Assembly (NCBI RefSeq): GCF_030182585.1 | Contig: NZ_JARXOW010000001.1 | Coordinates: forward strand, 62,001-126,000 | Source: Pedobacter faecalis | GTDB lineage: Bacteria; Bacteroidota; Bacteroidia; Sphingobacteriales; Sphingobacteriaceae | Direction of reading: 5' to 3' | Length of the DNA stretch: 64,000 bases | Shown: positions 1 through 7,257 of the stretch, in pieces | Layout of the letters: every line of letters starts with the position of its first letter | Position numbering within the stretch: position 1 is the first letter of the stretch | Notes under the pieces: model-generated | The model's input: the letters and a program-made list of their open reading frames with translations, nothing else | The model's database searches: none | Told to the model about the DNA's origin: nothing | Program-made: the position numbers and the translations under genes

Positions 1-284
1 ACCTCCTGGAGGCGGTTAATATTCTGGGCTCCTACATATATGGCACAATACTGGGGATTTTTCTCGTTGCCTTTTACGTAAAACATGTACAGGGACGTGC
101 TGTTTTTGCCGCGGCACTGCTCTCCGAAGTCATTACCATAGTCCTGGGCTGGCAGGAGGCCGTCGCTTATCTTTGGCTCAATGTGATCAGTTGCGCCATG
201 GTGGTCGGCTTTTCGATCTTCATCCAATACTTCACCGGCGGAAAAGAAAAGACCGCCCATTCCAGTGGAGGGGCGGTCTCATAG
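1..284 (+). CDS. Sodium:solute symporter family transporter, C-terminal part
   Basis: Only the last 93 or so codons lie in the window; the 5' part is cut off by the left edge. Reading the frame that ends at TAG 282-284 gives two hydrophobic helices, with the segment VNILGSYIYGTILGIFLVAF followed by a charged turn and a second helix ending in IFIQYF. This matches the last membrane segments of Bacteroidota SSS-family Na+/solute symporters. The substrate cannot be inferred. The last 14 codons overlap a hairpin that serves as terminator of the opposing gene, so the hydrophilic tail after the last helix may be shaped by that RNA element. Confidence 0.75.
   Translation, partial: LLEAVNILGSYIYGTILGIFLVAFYVKHVQGRAVFAAALLSEVITIVLGWQEAVAYLWLNVISCAMVVGFSIFIQYFTGGKEKTAHSSGGAVS
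241..278 (-). terminator. Terminator of the DUF2911 gene, inside the opposing CDS
   Basis: An 8-bp perfect stem, GACCGCCC (251-258) with GGGCGGTC (271-278), encloses a 12-nt loop. On the minus strand the stem is followed by TTTTCTTTTC, the layout of an intrinsic terminator for the leftward gene. It lies wholly within the last codons of the rightward symporter gene. Confidence 0.7.
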
Positions 285-298
285 CATAGCAAAATAAT

Positions 299-1147
299 TT
301 ATTTCCTGGCTTCAGCTAACAGGGCTCCGTTCAATCGGATATATTCCTGGTTCTTGATTTCGGTAGCAATCTTTAATCCTTCTTCCGCTGTTTTGGCGGC
401 TCCGGCTTTGTCGCCCATCTTGAGCTGAACGCGGCCTTTCCATAATTTAACCCAAGGCTGGGTGGTGTTGTTAGCGTCTGCCGCATTCATCCACTCCAAG
501 GCTTTATTGATGTCTTTTCCGTTCTCAAAGTAGTACTGCGCAGCCTGAAAGTACGGTTTCTTTTCGCCCTTCATGGCTTCGTCGATACTGGCCATTACTT
601 TGCTGTCTACGTCGGTGCTCAGGTTTACCGTTACACCGGTGTTCTCCCACATCAATTGCAATTTAGCTGTTGTCGGATAGACGTCAGAGAATTGAATAGT
701 GAAAGTTTCCACTTTGTCTTTAAGCTTAACTGGTTTTACTTTTACGCGCAGTACGTCGTTGGCTTCTTTGTAAGTGTACGAACCCCATTGTTTGGCTTCT
801 TTGTTAAACACGATTGTCCAGTCGTTCTGCTCAGGTATGGTGAACAACGCATACTCGCCTGCAGGAAGGTTCTGGCCTTCAATTTTAACATCCTCGCTAA
901 ACTTGATGGTCGTCGCCGAGTTGGCACCAGTACGCCATACGGTTCCATAAGGTTCGAGTCCGCCAAATATCTTACGTCCTTTAACGTTAGGGCGGGCATA
1001 GTTAAGGGTAATAGTGCCAAGTCCGAATGCCTGGGTAACCGTTTGAGAGGTACTCGCCTGAGGCATTTTAAGTCCCTGAGCATTACCTTCAAATTGCAAT
1101 CCAGCGGCAAGAGCAATGACCAGCATGGTTTTCAACGTCGTTTTCAT
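299..1147 (-). CDS. DUF2911 family secreted protein
   Basis: A 282-residue protein with an N-terminal signal peptide ending near residues 22-24 (GNAQ). The body, about residues 25-185, is a DUF2911 domain: note NYARPNVKGRKIFGG, GTVWRTGANSATTI and PAGEYALFTIP, which are hallmarks of this Bacteroidota-specific beta-rich family. The last 90 residues are helical and resemble a TPR-like tail (FENGKDINKALEWMNAAD). It is probably periplasmic or outer-membrane associated. No biochemical role is known for the family and the neighbours do not suggest one. It is monocistronic, with its terminator at 241-278. Confidence is high for the family and nil for function. Confidence 0.88.
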   Translation of the reverse strand: MKTTLKTMLVIALAAGLQFEGNAQGLKMPQASTSQTVTQAFGLGTITLNYARPNVKGRKIFGGLEPYGTVWRTGANSATTIKFSEDVKIEGQNLPAGEYALFTIPEQNDWTIVFNKEAKQWGSYTYKEANDVLRVKVKPVKLKDKVETFTIQFSDVYPTTAKLQLMWENTGVTVNLSTDVDSKVMASIDEAMKGEKKPYFQAAQYYFENGKDINKALEWMNAADANNTTQPWVKLWKGRVQLKMGDKAGAAKTAEEGLKIATEIKNQEYIRLNGALLAEARK

Positions 1148-1231
1148 ATTTTATTACTGTTAAATTTTGTTGTGCTAAATTAATGCTAAAGCGGATTATA
1201 TGGTCATTATATTTTGATTAATTTAGCCCGC

Positions 1232-3817
1232 ATGGTTAATTATCGCATTTGGCTTGCCTCTGTCTGTCTCTTCTGTTTGTCTTGTTCTGCATTCAAGTAT
1301 ACTGCCGCACCAAATTTGGAGCCGGGCGTATCAAGAAGGCTGGCCGAGTACAGAAAAGCAATCATAAAAGGCACCAATTACAATCTCGAACTGGATATTC
1401 CTGGAGATAGGCAGGCTGGTATAGCAGCCAGGGAAGTCATCACCTTTCAAATGTCTGATGTCACACATCCTTTGCAGATCGATTTCAAGGAGGACCCGGC
1501 CAAGCTTAAGTCGCTTGCCGTAAATGGCAAGACAACAGCTATAGATCATCGTGATGAACACATCATTATTGCCCCTGAGCATTTAACCAAGGGTTCGAAC
1601 AGGATAGAGATAAGTTTTGAGGCTGGTAATGGTGCGCTGAACAGGAACGCCGACTATTTATATACTTTATTTGTGCCGGACCGGGCCAGAACCGTTTTTC
1701 CTTGTTTCGACCAGCCGGATCTGAAAGCTACCTATACACTCACGCTGATGTTGCCGTACGACTGGACCGCAATTGCCAATGCTGCCCTTCAGGATTCTGT
1801 GCAGACCGGCGATCGCAAGACTTACCGCTATGCGACCTCTGATACATTGAGCACATACCTTTTTGCTTTTGCGGCAGGTAAGTTTTTTCGCGCCTCGGAG
1901 CGACTGGCAGAGGGTAACAACCCCAAGTATGTTTCCGACTTCCTGTACCGGGAAACTGACACGGCTAAACTGAAAACCAGCATCAGGTCTGTATTTGATC
2001 TTCATGCAGCTTCGCTTCGCTATATGGAGGAGTGGACAGGCATACCGTATCCCTTCCAAAAGTTCGGGTTTGTGGCTATTCCTGATTTTCAGTTTGGCGG
2101 AATGGAGCACCCAGGTGCGATACAATACAAGGCTTCTGCTTTTTTCCTGGATTCGGGAGCTACAAAAGATCAGTTGAACGCAAGAAGTCACGTAATAGCA
2201 CATGAAACTGCGCACATGTGGTTCGGCGACCTGGTAACAATGAACTGGTTTACCGACGTATGGATGAAGGAGGTGTTTGCCAATTTTATTGCCGACAAGA
2301 GCATGGAAGCCGAGACCGGTAAGGATTTGTTTGATCTTAAGTTTTTGCTTGATCATTTTCCGGCAGCATACGGGGTGGACCGCACCTCAGGTTCTAACCC
2401 GATCAGGCAGGACCTGGATAATCTGAAGGATGCAGGAACACTTTACGGCAATATCATCTATCACAAAGCACCTGTGATGATGCGGCAACTGGAAAGATTG
2501 ATGGGGGAGGAGAAGTTCCAGCGGGGTGTACAGGAATACCTGAAGAAATTTGCGAATGGCAACGCTTCCTGGCCCGAGCTGATTAGTATCCTGGATAAGT
2601 ATACTGATGAGGACCTGCAAGCATGGAACAAGGTCTGGGTGAACGATGTGGGGCGGCCGGTGGTCGACTATAAAGTAGAAGAGGAGCGTGGTAAAATATC
2701 TGCATTCACCATCACGCAGCATCCGGAGTATGGTAATCATCGTTTATGGCCGCAGTGGGTGGAGGTCAAGTTTTTCTATCCGGGCAGGACGGAAGAATTT
2801 AGCGTAAACCTAAACGCAGAAACGGTTCAACTTCCACAGGCAAAAGGGCTGAATAAACCCTTATTTGTACTCTTCAACTCGTCCGGACAGGGCTACGGTT
2901 TGTGGCCGGTTGATAAGGAAATGTTTGACCGCATATATGCTATTGAAAAGCCGCTAAACCGGGCCTCTGCTTACATAACCCTGTATGAGAACATGCTGAC
3001 TGGGAGGTCCATTTCACCGGTAACGCTGCTGAACTTGCTCATGAAGGGTTTGCAAAAGGAAACTGAAGAACTGAATTTAAAGCTCATCACGGGCTATATT
3101 GGCACTATATATTGGGAATTTTTAAGTGCGGCCGACAGAGCTGCAGCATCCGCTTCTTTGGAACGTACGCTGTGGCTTGCGTTAAGCGAACACGGACAGG
3201 CTAATCATAAAAAGCTGCTATTCAAGAGCTATCAGGATATTTTCGCCTCCGCGGAGGCCAGGGATCGCTTGTACCGGATATGGCATACCCAAGCGCCGCC
3301 CGATGGCTTAAAGCTTACTGAAGACGACTATACAACCCTTGCGTTTTCGCTTGCGCTAAGAGGCGATGCCGACAAGGATCTTGTGAAAAAGCAATTGGCC
3401 CGCATCAGCAATCCGGACCGCCGTACACGCTTCGAATTTATAATGCCGGCCGTATCGGCATCGGTGGCCGAGCGTGACGCGTTTTTCGAGAGTCTGCAGC
3501 AGCGCGCCAACCGTGGTAAGGAAGCTAATGTGGTGGCTGCACTTTACTATTTGCATCATCCGCTAAGGCAGCAAACCTCTGCGAAATATCTGAGAAAAAG
3601 CCTGGAGATGCTGGTGGAGATTCAGACGACGGGCGACATATTCTTTCCGCAGAACTGGCTGCAGGCAACATTTTCTTATTATCAGCATGCCGAAGCCGCA
3701 GACACGGTGCGCAGTTTTCTTGACGAAAACCCTGATTACAATCCGAAGTTGAAGGCCAAGATCCTTCAAGCGGCAGATCATGTTTTTAAAGCGGAAAAAT
3801 TACTGAGAAAGGACTGA
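1232..3817 (+). CDS. M1 family metallopeptidase (aminopeptidase), lipoprotein
   Basis: A zinc aminopeptidase of the gluzincin M1 family, 861 residues from ATG 1232. A TTG at 1214 in frame would add six residues, but the ATG gives the cleaner signal peptide with a lipobox-like FCLSC. The zinc site is HETAH at residues 324-328, with the third ligand in WMKEVFANF downstream. The exopeptidase motif reads GGMEH (289-293) in place of the usual GAMEN, a variation seen in a Bacteroidota subgroup. The C-terminal 350 residues are helical, as in ERAP-like M1 enzymes. It is probably anchored in the envelope and trims peptides for uptake. It stands alone between DUF2911 and cydA. Confidence 0.93.
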   Translation: MVNYRIWLASVCLFCLSCSAFKYTAAPNLEPGVSRRLAEYRKAIIKGTNYNLELDIPGDRQAGIAAREVITFQMSDVTHPLQIDFKEDPAKLKSLAVNGKTTAIDHRDEHIIIAPEHLTKGSNRIEISFEAGNGALNRNADYLYTLFVPDRARTVFPCFDQPDLKATYTLTLMLPYDWTAIANAALQDSVQTGDRKTYRYATSDTLSTYLFAFAAGKFFRASERLAEGNNPKYVSDFLYRETDTAKLKTSIRSVFDLHAASLRYMEEWTGIPYPFQKFGFVAIPDFQFGGMEHPGAIQYKASAFFLDSGATKDQLNARSHVIAHETAHMWFGDLVTMNWFTDVWMKEVFANFIADKSMEAETGKDLFDLKFLLDHFPAAYGVDRTSGSNPIRQDLDNLKDAGTLYGNIIYHKAPVMMRQLERLMGEEKFQRGVQEYLKKFANGNASWPELISILDKYTDEDLQAWNKVWVNDVGRPVVDYKVEEERGKISAFTITQHPEYGNHRLWPQWVEVKFFYPGRTEEFSVNLNAETVQLPQAKGLNKPLFVLFNSSGQGYGLWPVDKEMFDRIYAIEKPLNRASAYITLYENMLTGRSISPVTLLNLLMKGLQKETEELNLKLITGYIGTIYWEFLSAADRAAASASLERTLWLALSEHGQANHKKLLFKSYQDIFASAEARDRLYRIWHTQAPPDGLKLTEDDYTTLAFSLALRGDADKDLVKKQLARISNPDRRTRFEFIMPAVSASVAERDAFFESLQQRANRGKEANVVAALYYLHHPLRQQTSAKYLRKSLEMLVEIQTTGDIFFPQNWLQATFSYYQHAEAADTVRSFLDENPDYNPKLKAKILQAADHVFKAEKLLRKD

Positions 3818-3884
3818 TCCTTCAGGCCCAATATTTTGATTTGCATAGCTTTTTAACGAGTTTTGGAAATCAATCTTTTCCCGC

Positions 3885-5210
3885 ATGGATGATCTTCTTG
3901 CCGCACGTCTCCAGATGGCCTTTTCGCTGGGCTTCCACATTGTTTTTGCTTGTATAGGAATGGTTATGCCGTTCTTTATGTCGGTAGCCCATTTTTATTG
4001 GCTCAAGACGAAAAAGTTGGTATTCAGAGATGTAACGAAGGCATGGAGTAAGGGTGTTGCTATTTTTTTTGCTACAGGTGCTGTGTCGGGTACGGTGCTT
4101 TCTTTTGAACTTGGTTTGCTCTGGCCCACTTTTATGGAACATGCAGGCCCTATTTTTGGGATGCCCTTCTCACTGGAAGGCACGGCCTTTTTTATCGAAG
4201 CAATTGCACTTGGCTTCTATCTGTACGGTTGGGGAAAGCTGCATCCCTGGTTCCATTGGTTTACAGGGGTCATTGTCGGTATCAGCGGTTTGGCTTCAGG
4301 TATTCTGGTTGTGGCAGCTAACTCCTGGATGAACAGTCCGGCCGGATTTGATTTTATTGACGGACAATACCTGAATATAGACCCTATCGCGGCAATGTTC
4401 AACGATGCCTGGTTTTCTCAGGCCCTGCATATGTGTATAGCGGCGTTCGTGGCTACCGGCTTTGCCGTGGCTGGTGTGCATGCGCTGATGATTCTGCGCC
4501 GCCGGAACGTGGAGTTCCATGCAAAGGCCTTTAAGATTGCCGCGGTTTTTGGCGCTGTGGCGGCTTGTCTGCAGCCTTTAAGCGGAGATATTTCAGCAAA
4601 GGACGTGGCAGAGCGGCAACCTGCAAAGCTGGCGGCGATGGAGGCACACTTTCATACAGAAAAGGGTGCAGGGCTAATTATTGGCGGCATACCCGACACG
4701 GCAACCAAAACCGTAAAATATGCCGTAAAGATACCAAACTTACTCAGCTTTATGACTACTGGTGATTTCAATGGCGAGGTGAAAGGACTTGATCAGATTC
4801 CGGTGGAGGACCAGCCTCCTGTGGCAGTAACGCATTACGCATTCCAGGTAATGGTTGGCCTCGGAATGTTACTCGTGTTGATTTCAATGCTATTCTTTGC
4901 GGCGCTGTGGAAGAAAAAGCTTTGGCTCGAAAGCCGATGGCTGCTAAAACTGTTTGTGGCGGCTACACCGCTTGGATTCATCGCTGTGGAAGCGGGCTGG
5001 ACAGTAACGGAAGTGGGCAGACAGCCCTGGATTATTCAAGGCATAATGCGGACGGCTGATGCGGTGACGCCAATGCCTGGCATTGCTTACTCCTTTTATC
5101 TGTTTACGGCCATTTATGTGTCGCTCTCGGTGGTAGTGGCTATGTTGCTGTACCGGCAGATATCAATGGTTGGTAAATTGTATGATTCATCTTTAAAAGC
5201 GAACGACTGA
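3885..5210 (+). CDS. cydA: Cytochrome bd ubiquinol oxidase subunit I
   Basis: Subunit I of the membrane quinol:O2 oxidoreductase, 441 residues, about nine membrane helices. The haem b595 ligand region is near His18 (LGFHIVFACIGM), and GRQPW at residues 378-382 is the family signature near haem b558/d. The Q-loop keeps QPAKLAAMEAHF, but the long insert of the E. coli enzyme is absent, so this is the short Q-loop type. It overlaps cydB by one base (TGATG). No cydX-like or cydDC genes are in the window. The oxidase gives high-affinity oxygen respiration and would accept electrons from the NDH-2 encoded at 30345-31655 through menaquinone. Confidence 0.97.
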   Translation: MDDLLAARLQMAFSLGFHIVFACIGMVMPFFMSVAHFYWLKTKKLVFRDVTKAWSKGVAIFFATGAVSGTVLSFELGLLWPTFMEHAGPIFGMPFSLEGTAFFIEAIALGFYLYGWGKLHPWFHWFTGVIVGISGLASGILVVAANSWMNSPAGFDFIDGQYLNIDPIAAMFNDAWFSQALHMCIAAFVATGFAVAGVHALMILRRRNVEFHAKAFKIAAVFGAVAACLQPLSGDISAKDVAERQPAKLAAMEAHFHTEKGAGLIIGGIPDTATKTVKYAVKIPNLLSFMTTGDFNGEVKGLDQIPVEDQPPVAVTHYAFQVMVGLGMLLVLISMLFFAALWKKKLWLESRWLLKLFVAATPLGFIAVEAGWTVTEVGRQPWIIQGIMRTADAVTPMPGIAYSFYLFTAIYVSLSVVVAMLLYRQISMVGKLYDSSLKAND

Positions 5211-6229
5211 TGTTATACATTGTAATTGTTTTCTTGTGGCTGTCTATCTTGTTATACATTCTGTTAGGCGGAGCAGATTTTGGGGCGGGTATTATTGAAC
5301 TGTTTACATCAGCCAAAAACAAGGAGCGAACGCGTAAGACGATGTATAAAGCCATTGGCCCCATTTGGGAAGCTAACCATATGTGGCTGATCATTGCTAT
5401 AGTGATCCTTTTCGTAGGTTTCCCTCGAATTTATACCACTGTGTCGGTATACCTGCATATTCCGCTTGTGTGCATGCTGCTTGGTATTGTAGCTCGGGGA
5501 ACAGCCTTTGTATATCGGAATTATGACGCCGTCCGCGATGATATGCAGAAAATATATACCCCGATCTTTGTATATTCCAGTTTAGTTACACCCTTCTTCC
5601 TTGGTATTATTGCGGGGAGCGCAGTATCGGGGCAGATCGATGCGCAGGCGGACGATTTTTTATCAGCGTATGTCTTCAGTTGGCTCAACTGGTTTTCTGT
5701 TTCCGTGGGGATGTTTACAGTTTGCATCTGCGGTTTCCTGGCAGCGATTTTCATCATCGGGCAGACTGTTCGGGACGAAGACCGGAACTACTTTGTCAGG
5801 AAAGCAAAGCAAACGATCTTTATGGTCATGTTCAGTGGCTTGTTTGTGTTTGCTGCTGCTTATTACGAAGGTATTCCACTGCTCACCTGGATTTTCGGTG
5901 ATTTCCCGGGTGTGGCGGCAATTGTATCAGCAAGTATTTCGCTTGTGGTAATGTTTTATTTTCTTGGCCGCAACCGGCCCGTATTGCTTAGGTTGCTCGC
6001 CGGCTTTCAAGTCACGATGATCCTTTTTGCAGCTACTTATACGCACTTTCCTGATATTGTGCTGATTAAAAATGGTCCGAATTTATCATTGCTGGCACAT
6101 CAGGGCCAGGCGAAGACAATATCGTCTCTGGCTTATGCCCTGCTTGCTGGGAGTGTATTCATTTTGCCTGCCTTGGCATATCTTATTTACATCTTTCAGG
6201 TGAAGGCTAAAGCGCAAGGTGAATCTTAA
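5210..6229 (+). CDS. cydB: Cytochrome bd ubiquinol oxidase subunit II
   Basis: Partner subunit of CydA, 339 residues, about eight membrane helices. The N-terminal segment LLGGADFGAGIIEL is the standard CydB signature, followed by PIWEANHMWLI. The start ATG at 5210 shares its A with the cydA stop, so translation is probably coupled. The 117-base gap that follows has only a weak hairpin (CGATTTT/AAAATCG near 6256-6272) without a U-tract, so readthrough into the glycine-rich gene cannot be excluded. Confidence 0.97.
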   Translation: MLYIVIVFLWLSILLYILLGGADFGAGIIELFTSAKNKERTRKTMYKAIGPIWEANHMWLIIAIVILFVGFPRIYTTVSVYLHIPLVCMLLGIVARGTAFVYRNYDAVRDDMQKIYTPIFVYSSLVTPFFLGIIAGSAVSGQIDAQADDFLSAYVFSWLNWFSVSVGMFTVCICGFLAAIFIIGQTVRDEDRNYFVRKAKQTIFMVMFSGLFVFAAAYYEGIPLLTWIFGDFPGVAAIVSASISLVVMFYFLGRNRPVLLRLLAGFQVTMILFAATYTHFPDIVLIKNGPNLSLLAHQGQAKTISSLAYALLAGSVFILPALAYLIYIFQVKAKAQGES

Positions 6230-6346
6230 ATGACTGGTTATTATCTTCTTCAGCGATTTTAACAAAATCGTGACAACACGCAATTAAACCAAGCTTTACG
6301 AGCCTAGTCATACTTCCGAAAAAACACAGAATAGATATTTCTCAGT

Positions 6347-7213
6347 ATGAAAAACGGATTTTTCGGCACACTAGCGGCCATTGTATTAATAGCATTCAGC
6401 GCGCCTATGGCCACAGCTCAGAAAGTTACGGAATTACAGGAAGTGGGTATCGTAGCTCCTCCGGCTATGAAAATAGACGGTAAAAATTTCGAATGGAAGG
6501 ACGCGGATTTTACCGTTAATAAGCGCACTACGCTTTCCTATATCATCAGTAATGATGACAAAAATCTGTATCTTATTGTCAAGTCGACCGACGCCATGAA
6601 TAATAACAAAATTCTTGCGGGTGGCATTACTTTTTCAGTGAATCCCGACGGTAAGAAAAAAGAGAAGGAAAGCATCAGCCTGACATATCCCCTGATTAAC
6701 CGTAGTAATATGAGAGGACCGGGAGGAGCCGGCATGAGAAGAATGGGCGCGGCTATGGGCATGGGTGGCGGCGCAATCCCGTCGCAGAAAGAACGGGATT
6801 CTATGATGGCCGCCATGCAGCGTACGCAATTGGCTCAGGCGAAAGAGATTAAATTAAATGGATTTAAAAAAACGACAGACACGTTGGTGTCTATTTATAA
6901 CGCAGAGGGAATAAAGGCTTTTGCTTCTATTGATAAGGAGAATGTGTTTTTCTATGAAGCCGCAATTCCTTTGGAAGAGCTCGGAATGTCTGCCGGAAAC
7001 ACAAAGGAGTTCGTCTATAATATTAAAGTAAACGGTTTACAACTGGCGGGATTTGATGGTCCCGGCGGCGGCGGTGGACGCGGTAATGTGGTAGTGATGG
7101 GAAGCCCGAGAGGTGGGGGTGGTTTTGGTGGTGCGAGAGGGGGCGGCTTTGATTTTCAAGAGTTTACAAGTCCAACAGATTTTTGGGGAAAATATACTTT
7201 GCTTCAGAAATAA
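6347..7213 (+). CDS. Secreted glycine/methionine-rich protein, CBM9-like fold suspected
   Basis: A 288-residue protein with a clear signal peptide (cleavage after MATAQ, about residue 25). Residues 30-120 (MKIDGKNFEW, YIISNDDKNLYLIVKS) resemble the start of carbohydrate-binding family 9-like domains, where a W near the start and DxxNLYL are typical. Two low-complexity segments stand out: a Gly/Met/Arg-rich stretch at about 123-145 and a Gly/Arg-rich stretch at about 240-270, containing GGGGGRGNVVVM and RGGGGFGGARGGG. It is 44 bases upstream of the barrel gene and is probably co-transcribed with it. Function unknown; the pairing suggests an exported partner of that barrel protein. Confidence 0.7.
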   Translation: MKNGFFGTLAAIVLIAFSAPMATAQKVTELQEVGIVAPPAMKIDGKNFEWKDADFTVNKRTTLSYIISNDDKNLYLIVKSTDAMNNNKILAGGITFSVNPDGKKKEKESISLTYPLINRSNMRGPGGAGMRRMGAAMGMGGGAIPSQKERDSMMAAMQRTQLAQAKEIKLNGFKKTTDTLVSIYNAEGIKAFASIDKENVFFYEAAIPLEELGMSAGNTKEFVYNIKVNGLQLAGFDGPGGGGGRGNVVVMGSPRGGGGFGGARGGGFDFQEFTSPTDFWGKYTLLQK

Positions 7214-7257
7214 CTCTGTATACGCGCACACCAAATAATATTTAATCATACACACAA

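Noticed and set aside
1667..2356. Open frame of 229 codons opposite the M1 peptidase
   Set aside because: Shadow frame over the zinc-binding region; no homology recognised.
6230..6262. Ten-codon frame directly after cydB, considered as a cydX-like peptide
   Set aside because: Far shorter than CydX (about 30-40 residues) and lacks a membrane helix.
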